This document shows positions 45,301-57,150 of a stretch of 64,000 bases of DNA, piece by piece. The stretch is taken from the NCBI GenBank assembly GCA_011503125.2, contig WWBZ02000051.1, positions 186,001-250,000 of the forward strand, in the 5' to 3' direction. This DNA comes from Botryosphaeria dothidea. Its lineage: Eukaryota; Ascomycota; Dothideomycetes; Botryosphaeriales; Botryosphaeriaceae. The translations under genes and the position numbers were made by a program. Position 1 is the first letter of the stretch. Every line of letters starts with the position of its first letter. The notes under the pieces are model-generated. The model did not search any database. It was not told the origin of the DNA and saw nothing but the letters and a program-made list of their open reading frames with translations.

Positions 45301-46024
45301 TATAAACACAATCAAACAGCATCAAAGTGGATTCAGTCACCTAGATACGGAGATGGCTCCTCATGTTGTCCTGTGTCCGTGAATGTTTTCGGGCCCTGCC
45401 ATAATGATTCAAACTTGTGCATGCCACTTATGTCTCATCGGCCAAGGAGTAAAGCAGCAGTAAGTCTGTGTTCGGAAGGCTCGCGCGTACAACGCAATTC
45501 CGATCCGACTATACCAAATCCACACACGATCATACATTCTACTCAGGCTGAAAGCTCTAACGTCCAAAATCAGCCTCCAAGTTTTCAAATTCCATATCTT
45601 CATTTTGAAGAGTTTTAATGTCACGCTACCTTTGCCTCCACTCGAGGTTTCGGATGCAATAAATCATACTGTAGGCATGGGTATCAAAACAGTTCCAGGA
45701 GCACACAAGATCCTGATGAATGGTATGGAAATTTTACCACTACTAGACACTAAATCCCGGATGTTTTTCTCTAACCGCACAATATTCTTGATTTGAGGTC
45801 TCCGGAATGCGGGGTGCTCGTGTAACGATACACCGGGCAATCGAAGCGCGTAGCTGAAAAAAGGTCGTCAAAATCACAACAGCCCCGTCATCGATTCTTC
45901 CTCCAAATCACACACCAGCGATCACACTCGTACTCCTTCCGTCAGCCAGTGAGACTTTCCTTCACAGTCAACTCTCATAAAATCGTCCAACAATCCCAAC
46001 TTTGCGCATCGGCACGCCTGCGAA
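42307..46024. other. intergenic, 3.7 kb
   Basis: No supported gene. It contains a (CCTT)n microsatellite at 43165-43191. A 168-codon ATG frame at 43394-43897 is Pro/Ser-rich with no domain. Confidence 0.45.
43165..43191. repeat. (CCTT)n microsatellite
   Basis: About six to seven copies of CCTT/TTCC in a gene-free stretch. Confidence 0.9.
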
Positions 46025-48484
46025 ATGAGCTACGTTACAAAAGGCGGACGATACTCTTCACACAGAGCGCGATTTTGGAATGATCAATCAACACCATCAA
46101 GACCAAGGACAGAACCGATACCGGAAATCTCAGAGCTCAAACTTTTGCGCGCAGATGAGCCCTGGAAGGATGAACTCGAGACAGGTCCTAACCTCTGGTC
46201 CACGAGGCGGAAAAGATTCTGGAACCGAGAACGGACGAGGCTACCAGGAACCCGCCCAAGTCAGTCTTCGACCACGCATGCACAAAATTTCGCAGATAAG
46301 TTTATATTCAGCTCCCTGCTGCTTCAATCACCAATAGGGATCACCGGCTGGCGCAAAGGGATTTTATACACGACCATTGCCCGTCTCTTGTGTCCTCATT
46401 GCCAACCTTTCTCTCCTCGTCTACAGTCTGAAAGAATTCAAAAGCAGCAATGGTGTCGTGACGATTCGCGATTCCGATTGTGACTCAATCCACAGCCTCT
46501 CCTTCTGGATCCACATGTTGATCAACTTCCTGGCCACCGTTCTACTAGTAGGATCTAATTATTGCATGCAGCGTCTTTGTGCTCCTTCTCTGAGTGAAGT
46601 TGATGCATCTGATAGGAAGCTGCAGTGGCTCGATATCGGAACTCCCAGTGCAAGAAACCTTCATTCTGTCTCAAGCCCTAAACGACTTTTGTGGTATTTG
46701 CTTGCATTCAGTAGTACTCCTCTGCACCTGATGTGAGTACCAGCCAACTACATTTTTAACTTCTGGAATCTGATTGAAACGCTTTATCCCAGGTACAATT
46801 CTATACTCTTCAAAGCCGAAAGTGCTAGAAAATTCTCAGCAGCAGCAGTTCCACCTTGTTTTCTGGACAGAGGTTATTATGCTTCTTCAGGGATCACTAG
46901 TTACGACTCGAAGGATTTTCCGGAAATCCTGTGGACGATGAGGGTGAGCGACGGTAAATACTCGAATGCCTCCGTCCTCCAAAATCTTACGATACAAGAG
47001 TGCACATCCCAATATAACCGACCATTCGTGCAGCGTCGAGGGCACTTAATGGCAATTACGAGCATATCTACGAACATCGACAACGTCACAATACCACATG
47101 GAAAAACACTTATTCCCCATGAAGGTAGCACGAACCGCTCAATGTATTATCCTGGCGACGGTTCATCGAAGGGGAATCAAGCCTACTTTGGAAGAGTTTT
47201 CATTTGTTCTAGGTTCGAATTTGAATTCAGAAATGAATGTGAAGTCGCGTCATTGGCTGTTGGTAAGACCGAATGGAAGATCGGAGGCTTTCCCATTGCG
47301 TACTGCTTGGGCCAAGTAGTACAGGAACACTGCAGATTGCAACTCAGCGTCGGGATTTTGGTTGTTATACTATGCTGCAACTTCATCACGCTAGCCTGCC
47401 TTCTCGCATCTATCTGGGTTCTTGCAGAGAAGCCTTTGCTCACTCTCGGAGATGCCGTGGATAGCTTCGTGACCGAGCTCGATGCCTCAACTGCCGGATG
47501 CGGAATTCTCTCGGCAAGTGACGCCTGCAAAGATCCTCCTCGAGGGCGAGCATTATGGCTTGGGGAGCAGCCTAGATGGGGAAGGGGTGCAGGATGGCAA
47601 GGATGGGTTTCTTGCGGAATGAGGCGAGTCTGACCTTTGATCCCATTCCTTCTGAACTAGCATGACGTCCAAGTTCCTTTTTTTCCATGCTAGTAGGCGC
47701 TGGCCTTCTAGCGGGAGCCATTCGAAGCATCAACTCATATGGCGACGGGACCAGTCCGTGGAGTTTTAAAATGGGACAGGCCACCAACGCGGTACTTTCC
47801 TCATCGCTAGCTGACTCTAGTGTGATAGGGGCTGTTTTGGTGGCCAACTTGCCTCAGCTCATCATTTCTTCCATCTATGTTCTCTACAACAGTATTCTTA
47901 CGTCTATGCTCCTAGGCCTCGAATGGTCCAAATTCTCTTCTGAAAGATGTCACCTCCGCGTATCGACTCCGCAAGGATTATAAAGGTCCACAACCTGGCT
48001 TCAACTTCCATACGAATACAGTCTCCCACTCGCGGGTGCAACATTCTGCTTGCACTGGTTCACGTCGCAGAGCGTCTTCCTCACTATAGTCAACTATTAC
48101 GACACGACATACGACTCGGAGAGCAACACCGTCGAATCCGAGGTGGGAAATCTCTCTGCATGCGGCTACTCCCCGATGGGAATCATCGGCGCCATGGTCA
48201 CTGCAGCCATCATGCTGTTGGGCATCTGTGTGCTTGGCTTTCTTCGGTATTCGCCAGGTATACCGCTCTGCTCCTGCAGCAGTCTTACTACCAGTGCCGC
48301 CTGCCATAGACCTGAGGGCGACACCGACGCGGCCGTGTCTGCTGTGAAGTGGGGCGAGGTACTGGAACTCCAGACCGAAATTAATGTCATGTCGAACGGG
48401 CTCGAAGAGTCGAAGGAGGCTGGGCATTGTTGTATAACAAGCTGGCCTGTTGAGAGTCCTGTTCGCGGCAAGTGCTATTACTGA
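46025..48484 (+). pseudogene. DUF6536 membrane protein, decayed
   Basis: The conceptual product matches the DUF6536 family: GWRKGILYTTI, then the core MLINFLATVLLVGSNYCMQ, WLDIGTPSARNL, STPLHLMYNS made by a normal intron (46735-46791), and the C-terminal LANLPQLIISSIYVLYN, QLPYEYSLPL, CGYSPMGI and WGEVLE. Four lesions break it: one extra C in CCC near 46380, a one-base slip in a G-run near 47580, TGA at 47663-47665 and TAA at 47981-47983. Both stops are what a single C-to-T change of CGA or CAA would give. Function of the family is not established. Confidence 0.75.
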
Positions 48485-48932
48485 TGTTGGTCTCTGAGAT
48501 TTGTTCCAGTAGAAGCCATGCGATTTGGACTGTCTCTGAGGAGTGGCAGGACCAACCAATCAGAGCCTCCGCACGCCGCAGTTGCCCGGCGATTGCCGTT
48601 CGGTCGCCCCTGCCGCCTGCGGCTTACCCGACGAGCAAGAACAACGAGTCAGCGGCCACGCAAAGCGAGACGGCGGCGCGGAGCGGGCCCGTCAGACAGC
48701 GGCGTCAGTGCCAGATCAGGCGACACTCACAGCGGCCCATTCCCGAAGCATGGTCAGCTTCGCCGTAGCTCGCCAAAAGCCCGCCCAAGCCCGCCCTCGC
48801 CGCCGCATCTTCAAGCTGCATCCCGTGCTCCGTGACCGGGGTGACACGAAGCTCTAATCCCTCCCTTTCCCCGCACCACCCACTCCGACCCTTCCCCAAA
48901 TTTTCTTCACCGACCACCCAGCGAAAGCGAGC
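48485..48932. other. intergenic, methyltransferase promoter
   Basis: GC-rich 450 bases between the DUF6536 pseudogene and the methyltransferase start; no gene seen. Confidence 0.5.
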
Positions 48933-50152
48933 ATGTGCCAGGATCCTGCAGCCCCCGCCCAAGGCGTTGCCATCATTGAGCCCGACGTGCGTCCCTCGCT
49001 GGCCCATCACACGAAGCTCGTGCTGACCTGTTCCGCAGACTGACGAGACCGACTCGGCCTTTGGCAGCGATGATGGGTGCGTGCATCTCCCGGGCCTGTG
49101 GCACTGGGTTGTTACGCGCAATGTTAACAGCCCTCAAGCGCCAGCGATCTCACCTCCCTGACGTCGTCCATCTTGAACTACGAGTACAAGAATGGTCGCC
49201 GCTATAGCGCCTACAAGGGTTCCAAATGTGAGCCTCAGTCACTCCATTATACCCCGCGATGAACGTCGCTGACACCGCCAGATTTCCTCCCCAACGATGA
49301 AGTTCGTGCGCTGCGCGCTACACCCGGAGCCAAATCATTAACGTCTCGCAGGCCGAATGTGACCGCAGCGATCTGATCCACCACATCTACGGCATACTCC
49401 TCGGCGGCCGCCTGATCCTGGCACCCATCAGCAACCCCCAACGCATCCTGGACGTGGGCTGCGGCACGGGCATCTGGGCCATGGACGTTGCCGACGCCTA
49501 CCCGTCGGCCGAAGTCATCGGCACCGACATCTCGCCCATCCAGCCGTCATGGGTGCCGCCGAACCTCAAGTTCATCATCGACAACGCCGAGGAGGAGTGG
49601 ACGTACAACAAGCCGTTCGACCTGATCCACTTCGTCAACATGAACGCCTGCATCGCCGACTGGCCGCGCTTCCTGCGCCAGTGCTTCGACAACCTGCAGC
49701 CCGGCGGCTACCTCGAGGCCAAGGAGACCGACACCACCAGCACCTCGGACGACGGCTCGTACCCGACCACCTGCGCGCTGTACCGCCTGCAGGAGACGAT
49801 CCGCGGCGCCATGGACAAGCTCGGCATGACCATGCACGCGCCCGCCAACATGAAGCGCTGGATGCACGAGGCGGGCTTCGTCGACGTCGAGGAGCGCATC
49901 TTCAAGCTGCCCTTCAACTCGTGGCCCAAGAACCCGGAGATCAAGCAGATCGGCCGCTACCAGCTGGTGCAGTACCTGGACGCCCTGGCGCCGTACGCGC
50001 TGGGCGCGCTGGTCGACATCCTCGGCTGGACGCGCGAGGAGATGGAGGTGTCGGTCGCCGAGGCGCGGAAGGATTTGAAGAATACCAAGTTTCATGGGTA
50101 CAACACGCTGAGGGTCGTGACGGGACGAAAGCCTCGCGCTGATGAGGAGTGA
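48933..50152 (+). CDS. LaeA-like SAM-dependent methyltransferase
   Basis: Five exons (48933-48986, 49039-49076, 49139-49227, 49282-49301, 49352-50152) give 333 aa; exon 4 is only 20 nt. The protein is a class I methyltransferase of the fungal LaeA-like/velvet-partner type, a group that includes a global regulator of secondary metabolism and many paralogs of unknown substrate. Seen: YFLPNDEAE made by two short exons, the SAM-binding motif RILDVGCGTGIWAMDVA near residue 100, GTDISPIQPSWVPPN, and FDLIHFVNMNACI. The C-terminal YNTLRVVTGRKP is typical. It is intact although both flanking larger genes are decayed. Confidence 0.9.
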
Positions 50153-52020
50153 TTTGCGTCAAGATGCAGGGGCGGCAGTTAATGAGGACAAAAAGTGGTT
50201 TTTTTGAGGCTGCGCGAGAGGCTTTTTGGGGAGGCGGGAGGTTTGATCCTGTCATTTTTTGCTTTAGTGGAGCTTCATACCCGCGATCTCAGGTGATCGG
50301 CGAAAATCGCTAATAAAGTATTCCGATACGAAGTCTTAAGTCTAGAGCTTGATATCGTCACGGTGGTGCTGTTGACCACGCGGGTTCGGGTGGCGGAGGC
50401 CCAGCGCGACTCGTGACGGAACAGGAGACCAACCGCATCGACTTCCCTTTCTCAGAGCCTTTTCGAGGTCTCTCGCACACCCTGGACGATGCCACTGTGA
50501 TGTCACTACAAGACGAGGGGTCCTTTCTTTCAGCTTCCCTGCGGACCCTCACTATTCGCTGGCATCTGTGGTCAAGCTCAGCATGGTGTGGTGCAAGCCG
50601 CAAGTTAGATCTGATGGAGATGCTCTTCCGCTCATCTCTCCAGTCTACAGATGATCTCGTCTTCGAATGCTTCCTCCCCCTCTGGCACTCCTTGTAATTT
50701 GTTTCTGATTTGACTTGAACATCACTCACCCATCCACCAAGCTAAACGGTGTCAAGCTTGAATTCAAAGCCAGGATATGACGCATCATCCCGGGAGCGGA
50801 TGCCATGATCGGGCTGTCGTATGGCGCATTTTCGGAGCGCTCGGGGCCGATGACGCCAGTATTTCTCGTATACGGTCTACGAACAGTCGGCTTTTCTGAG
50901 CCTCCGAAGTTCCCTGGGTGAGCTGACGTCGGCACTGAGATGTTGTCTCTGGGATACCCAAGGACGCCGGTGCTGTTCAATATGCATCAACAATTGGCCA
51001 GGCCTTGAAAGAATATTAAAGTCGTGTTTCGAAACATGCGAATAAACTAGAAGGTTCATGTTCTTGTCCTGCTTCTGCGAATCGGGATGAAGCTTCCAAA
51101 CGTTGAGTACGGGCCGAAGTATTCGGGAGGCGTTGCAGCGCCTGATGGGCTGTTGTAGCTCTGCTTGAATGAAAGGAGTACGTGCTGACAGACTAAGAGC
51201 TACCCCGACTGCTCTCTTCTTGGTTCCTTCCGGCATGGACTGCGCAACGGTAAGTCCCGCACCGTCTGTCTCGCTCGGCACGGCAGTGGATCTCAACCCC
51301 GCACCAGATTTTGTGGACTCCGCAAGATCGTGGCTGCTTCCAGCGATTCCAAGTGGTCGGTCTGGGTGACGCTGACTGCGGCTGATGAGGATGTGCGCGG
51401 GAAAAGGGAAAAGGCCACTTTCCAGTAGCTTTAAGGTTATATTACGTACTTCGCAACGCCCGAAAATAGAACGTAAGTTTATAGAAGCCACAGTGGCGAG
51501 CGTCCAAAGGTAATTGGAGAGAGCGAACCAGCCTTACGGATAGGTACGGACGGGGAAACCGCGGTGTCGACGCTGCTAAACTTTCGTGGCCAAACCCTAT
51601 CGTCAGAAATACTATCACAGTAACTTTCTCCTTCATCTAATGTCCAGGCCGACGCATTCCGCACCAAGGCACTGGGGGGGCTGCGCACTCTTGTTTTCTC
51701 CACCAAGGCGGTGTTCGAGCGCTATTTTTTGCAACAGATGCGCGTCCAGTCGTGCGCCTCGAAGTTTCCACGATGCAGCCGAGGCAAGCATAACCTCAAG
51801 GTGGGCATGCTAAGATTAGTCGGAGTGGATGTTACCCTGAGGCACACAGGCTCCACGGAGATATGTATATAAGCCTTTCACTTTGCGCCTGAAAAGATGC
51901 TTCATCAATTCACTCAACAGCAACCAGCGGAAGCACGAACAGAAGACATTTTCCCCCTCCTCTTTTTTGCATTTCACTCCGAACGTCTATCGGGCGATAC
52001 ACTCAAAACTCTCCGCAACT
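50153..52020. other. intergenic
   Basis: 1.9 kb. The longest open frame (50877-51491, minus) opens with GTG and has no domain. Nothing else supported. Confidence 0.5.
51866..51873 (+). promoter_or_regulatory. TATA box of small secreted protein
   Basis: TATATAAG 148 bases before the start codon at 52021. Confidence 0.5.
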
Positions 52021-52579
52021 ATGAAGTCCTTCATCATTCTCTCCCTCCTCGGCGCCGCCGCCCTCGCCCTGCCCCACCCCCAGGACTCGACCGACAGCAG
52101 CGACGACGACGGCTCCAACAGGAAGGCCTACGACAAGTTCGAGTTCCGGGTCGGCTACATCGAGTTTGTCTCCCTCCCTCCCCGCTCGCACCACCCTCTT
52201 ACTAACTCCACTCCCTCAGGAACAACGGCGACAAAGCCTACGCCGCGTGGGTCGCCGGCCAGAGCGCTTGCAGCCAGCGCAACCGCATCGGCGAGGGCAC
52301 GACGAGCTGGTGCCAGGACGGCGGGCGCTGGACGACCGTCCCTTATCCGCAGGCCGAGGGTGGCAAGATCGACATCAAGTTCGAGTGCGATGAGGACGAC
52401 AAGCAGTACCAGGACGTCACGTACAAGCTCAAGTCGGGCAAGGAGGGGTCGTGTACGAAGTCGGATGAGACGTTCCCCAACTGCCCGGAGGTGCGGACAA
52501 TTTTGAACGTAAGCAATGTGCTTGTGCGGAGTGGCTGTGCAGTCTGCTAACGCTGTTGTAGTGCGTACCTGATGCTTGA
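52021..52579 (+). CDS. small secreted Cys-containing protein
   Basis: Three exons (52021-52163, 52220-52508, 52562-52579) give 149 aa; exon 3 is 18 nt and supplies the last Cys (CVPDA). A signal peptide covers residues 1-17 (MKSFIILSLLGAAALAL), followed by an acidic Ser/Asp linker. Six Cys (in SACSQ, SWCQD, FECDE, GSCTK, PNCPE, CVPDA) could form three disulfides. I do not recognise a family; it has the profile of a candidate secreted effector. The gene is intact between two decayed genes. Confidence 0.72.
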
Positions 52580-53127
52580 GGGGTTTGAGCGGTGGGGTTC
52601 TCTTTTTGAGGTTTTGCTGGGGCTCCCTCTTCACGGATTGTCAGGAGAGGGGTCTGGTGGGTAATTGTTGGAAAATATACAGCAGCAAAGTGATACCTGT
52701 TCCGATTTCGTGTCATTTGCTCCGTTTTACTATTAGAATTTGTCAGAAATCTGATCTCTTCAAGTACTCTCATATTCTGAATCACGCTTCTCCAGCTTTT
52801 AATACTATCTAAAGCCGTAATTGTTCTTTCATGCCTCCACTCGTGTACCTAGCGCTATATCTCCAGTATCATGGAATGATCTACAAAAAGTTTCCACAGC
52901 GGAATGAAAGCATCCATCCAGATGGTTTTACGCTTAGTTCAGTCTGAAATCACGAGATGGAAAAAGATGAGATTGCGATGTATGTTGCTTGTTACACTGG
53001 GCTAAACTGCGCAGAGACCCCCCCCAAAAAAAAAAAGATATCAACACTTGCGCTATTGGAAAATACCGCACGTGTATACATTCGATACTGCGGTTGACTT
53101 TGCTGCGAACTTCCAGGGACGATCTCG
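52580..53127. other. intergenic
   Basis: 3' flanks of the secreted protein and the ankyrin pseudogene. A run of about ten A near 53028; no gene seen. Confidence 0.5.
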
Positions 53128-56100
53128 TCACGGCTCATCTCCAATTTCCTCCAACACCACCCCAATCCCACTCACTATCTTTCTGTCTTTGTCTGACGGC
53201 TCCTCTTCACCTTCCAGCACTTGCGCGGCTCGGAATTTGACCCGTTCCTCCAAGAATCTGGACATTGGCATGTTGGATCGATCGAACTCCGCGCTCAACT
53301 CTTGGATCAATGGTTCTAGGCGAGACCGTAGGTACTATTCTTCTTCTTGTTTTTCCCTGATGTCCTGTTCCGTTTCTTTCCAGGTCCACTTGTGCTTGCA
53401 AAAATTGACCGAATGTGTAAGCCCGAGAAAGTGGAACAAAACGCAACGAACTATCGTTGATGCCAAAGAGGCCAGGTATCCATGGCAGGGGTCGCCAACG
53501 CATTCTTCGACAAGTGTGAGCCCGCTCATCAAGAGTTCCCTGGGCCAGAACTCCTTGCTCATAATTGCTAGTGCTGGGACACAGCCGTCTGCACAGCATA
53601 AGCAGTCGTGCTCAATCCTTTCTCCGGCACTGAAAAGCTGCCAAAATGGACGAAATAATTCAGTCCTTGCTGAGATTGCTTCCCGACTATTTTTGGTCGG
53701 CCAAAAACGGAATTGTGACACGAATTTGTGAAAACTGATGTTTGACATCTTGATGCCCTTGCTCATGGCCCACAACACACAGTCCAAGCCTTCATTACTG
53801 TGGATGTTCTGTTCGAGATCGAATTTTTCCATGTCCGGTCTGAAACCTGCATCCCAAATGCACTCGGCCGTTCTCGGGCAAAATGTGTGCATGCAGCGCG
53901 GCAAGTAATCGAATAGCGAAAGGGGCCGTTGAAAGCCTTATCGCAGATCTTTCAGGCTGTCAAATCTCAGGGACTTGAGAACTTTGATAGATGCATCTGT
54001 TAGTTCCTTGAAGACTTTTTTGTGCACCTGGCAATTCATGGGACCGTCTTTTGGAAACTTCGAGGCATCTAAAGTGCGTGTCTTGCCATGACGCCGCGCA
54101 AGAGCTTCTAACCGTTCACTTCGATCACGAAGGTGGTGAAGCAAAACGGTCAATAATGGAAAGTTTCTCGTGCGTGCTGTAAGTTCAAGCATCTCCCAGT
54201 CAATGCGGCTATCTGACTCCAGCAGCATTTGGACGGTAGCAAGGCACGCGCGGACGCGGGCGTATTCCAGCGGCAATTGACCATAGATGTCCGAAATATT
54301 CACCAATGATTTTGCTTTATCTTGTCGAAGGATTGCTTCCATCATTGTTGGAGATCTTATTGCGAAGTGAAGTGCTGTTTGGCCGAAGACATTGTGGTGG
54401 AAAAGCTGTGAATGGTCTTGACGCAACGCAACATTCACATCCTGAACGGATCCAGAGAGCATCAATCGAGTGAGTGCGCTACATCTCGCAGCTTCAGATG
54501 GTTAGACTTTGGATGGCCAGATACAAACTGATGACCCTACCTTCGAAAAGACCTCGGTCGATTTCAATCGCCTCTATCGCTACCTTTGGATCAACGGGTA
54601 AAGATGGGTGCGCCATGGCCGACCGGGCCCCGCTTTGGCAGACCTCTACTTCGTCTTCAAAATGGTTTAGATACGCCGTCATTTTCTTGCGGAAATCAAT
54701 GAGTAATGGCAAAGTTGATAAATCGCTGCTGACACAAGCTGCTACCACGCAATCATGAAGCATGTATCTGGAAATTCGTCAGTTCATCATATACCACAAC
54801 ACTCTCGTGTATCAATCTCTCCGTCCGCCTATATCTACCTCATTTGTAGGCACTCCAAGAGCCTGGAGAGTCGACACACACTTTTGAAAGTCATGGAAAT
54901 ATGCTTCATTAAGAGCACCTCGTGTGATCCCTACCTCATAGGAAAATAAGTTAAATAAGACCTTATACATGTTAGTAATATATCGATTTCTTTCACATTG
55001 TGAATAGCCCACATGAAACAAGGTCTGGCCACTAGGGGTTGTATCCGTAGGGGTACCCCTGCCTTCCCCGAAGATCTTCATAAGGTCCGCGGTAATACGT
55101 TGGAAAGACAATCTTTTATTTTCCAACAAGGCAGAAAATGATGGATGATCCCATGAAACAGTAGCTTTAAATGTCACCGTCGGACTAAGCGAGAACGTGC
55201 CTGCGGAAAAGACATAGTTCACAGCCGTCTTGATGTCCCACTTCCGGGAGCTGGTGCCAACTCGAAAGGTAAAGCCGAATTGCTGTTTGCTGCCTTGCGG
55301 GGGTAAGTAGTAAGGACAGTCTACGCGATGTTGCTGCGCGACCTCGGCTGAACGGAGGAAGACAACAGGTCCAAGACGAAAACTCGACTCCAGGAAGTTC
55401 TTGCGTGGACGGCAGCTGCAGTTAGACGACGGGTAATTGCAGTCGGAGACCAAACCGCGGTCAACTACCCTGGACGCTGAGTCATCCGTTCGATGAGGCA
55501 CAGATGCTATCGGTTCGTTCTCAATGCTCAGTTCAGTGACCACATCCGATCTGCTACTATCTCTTTGGAGTAGAGTTGGCGATGACAACCCACTGTGGAG
55601 GCTTTCTCGGCGCCGGGGCTGAGTAGAGATTTGCGCGCATGCAAGAATCAGGGCCATCGTGGTCATCCTGCGCAGCTGTTCGACATCATCACGTATGGCG
55701 GCCGTATCTTTTGACACAATCCTCTGTGCTGCAATGAGGTTCGAAACGTTCCGAGAAGTTTCGCTTTGAATATTGCTTTGAAAGGTCAGTGCTCTGATTT
55801 CGGCCATCTCGAGTTGAACTCACATCTGCAGGATATTGATGGCAGTGTCGACGTTGTGTGTTGGCACTCAATTACCGCCTCCCGCATTGTTTGCATAGTA
55901 TCCCGCCTAAACGGAAACAGCGTCTTCTGTCCAAAAGTTTGGATCTTCGCTCGAACGCCATCAGGTGTGTTCTCTCGTCTGCACCTTTGCAATACCTCGT
56001 TGAGATTCGTGATAGCACCGGAGCAGGCGATGACGCATTTCTCAGCCTGGTCGACCGTCACGGGGTGGGGCGCTCGATGATTCTCAAGACGAGGCTGAAG

Positions 56101-56265
56101 CACCTCGAGCAGGTCCGTCAAGCGAGAAACCTTCTCGACAGCCTGATCTACCTCTTCATCTTGTCCTTTGTATGCAGCGTAGTATTTGATGAGGCCTTGA
56201 CAGACCATCAAGCCGAGGGATACCACGCCGACGGCGCTGCCTGTGACGGAGAAAGGACCCGACAT
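53128..56265 (-). pseudogene. Helo-like/ankyrin-type protein, decayed
   Basis: The start MSGPFSVTGSAVGVVSLGL and following helix match the Helo-like fungal N-terminal domain found in STAND and ankyrin proteins. Downstream are one or two ankyrin units (NVFGQTALHFAI, IYGQLPLEYAR) and a conserved C-terminal Cys region (HDCLCCADGC), then LGLTHSVN and a final helix FLEERVKFRAAQVLEG. Damage seen: an extra CA in a CACACA run near 55860 that shifts frame; TAA at 53938-53940 and TAG at 53335-53337, each inside a frame that stays coding on both sides and each one C-to-T step from a Gln codon; and two junctions (near 54800 and 54480) that do not splice in phase. Incompatibility or defence roles are known for some relatives; this copy looks dead. 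Confidence 0.7.
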
Positions 56266-57150
56266 GGTGAGCAGACGGCTGGTCCGAGGAAGGAGGTTAT
56301 CAACTGAAGCCACAAAACAGACCAGCGCTTACTCGCATCTTGAGAGGGTTGGCAGGTGGTAAGCTCGATGTGTGTAGTGAAGAGTGGAGGAAGACGAAGG
56401 AAGAAGTTTTGGAGCGGCAGCCTTGCGTATCTTGCGAGTTCGACGAGCGGGGCTATGCGAGGCAGAATTCAGCCCCGCTGATGTGCCAGCTGGCTGTGTC
56501 GTACATAGTCTGTTGGCACAGCAGTGGCTGTTACACCAGTCACGTCTCATCCAACCAGCGCTCAGGGGTGGTGGGTGACCGGTGAAGGAGGTCTTGCAGC
56601 TGAGGGTCACCGGCGACAGCCTTCGATGGCCTTATACTCATACGGAGCTGAAGCTTATACACGCGTATTACATTACCAGTAGCGAAGGCATCCAGACAAA
56701 TGCTTCAGACGCTCACAACAACAAGTAATCTTGGTCCGACCTTAGGAACATCGCATTCGACGCGCTGCAGGCTACAGCACAGTTCTTTAATACTGCTTCA
56801 ATTCTGCCAGTGAAGCTACTGAGTCCCAGTACCTTGTGAAAATCCCGTTCGAAATCTATTTCAGGCGTCTTACAATGGAAAATCGGAACAGGTGCATAAG
56901 AAAGTGTGGTATCAACTACCCATGATAACTTACATCTAAACCTTCCATCAACCCGAGAAAAACGCCAACGCTATGCAGCACCCGAGCCTCCGAAGCCCCC
57001 CTTCAAACACTTACCTCTATATGCCAGTCGAACGTAAAGAAATGAACTTTTCATGAGTAGTGAAACCCCCACCAAACACGGCAGAAGAATGTATGTACAA
57101 TGAGATGAGATTAGCAACCCCCCTTCCCCACCAAAAAAAAAAAAGGGCGA
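56266..57150. other. intergenic
   Basis: 0.9 kb upstream of the ankyrin pseudogene and 3' flank of the MRS2-like gene. A12 near 57133; no gene seen. Confidence 0.5.

Noticed and set aside
50877..51491. 204-codon minus-strand frame
   Set aside because: Opens with GTG, lacks an early ATG and any recognisable feature.
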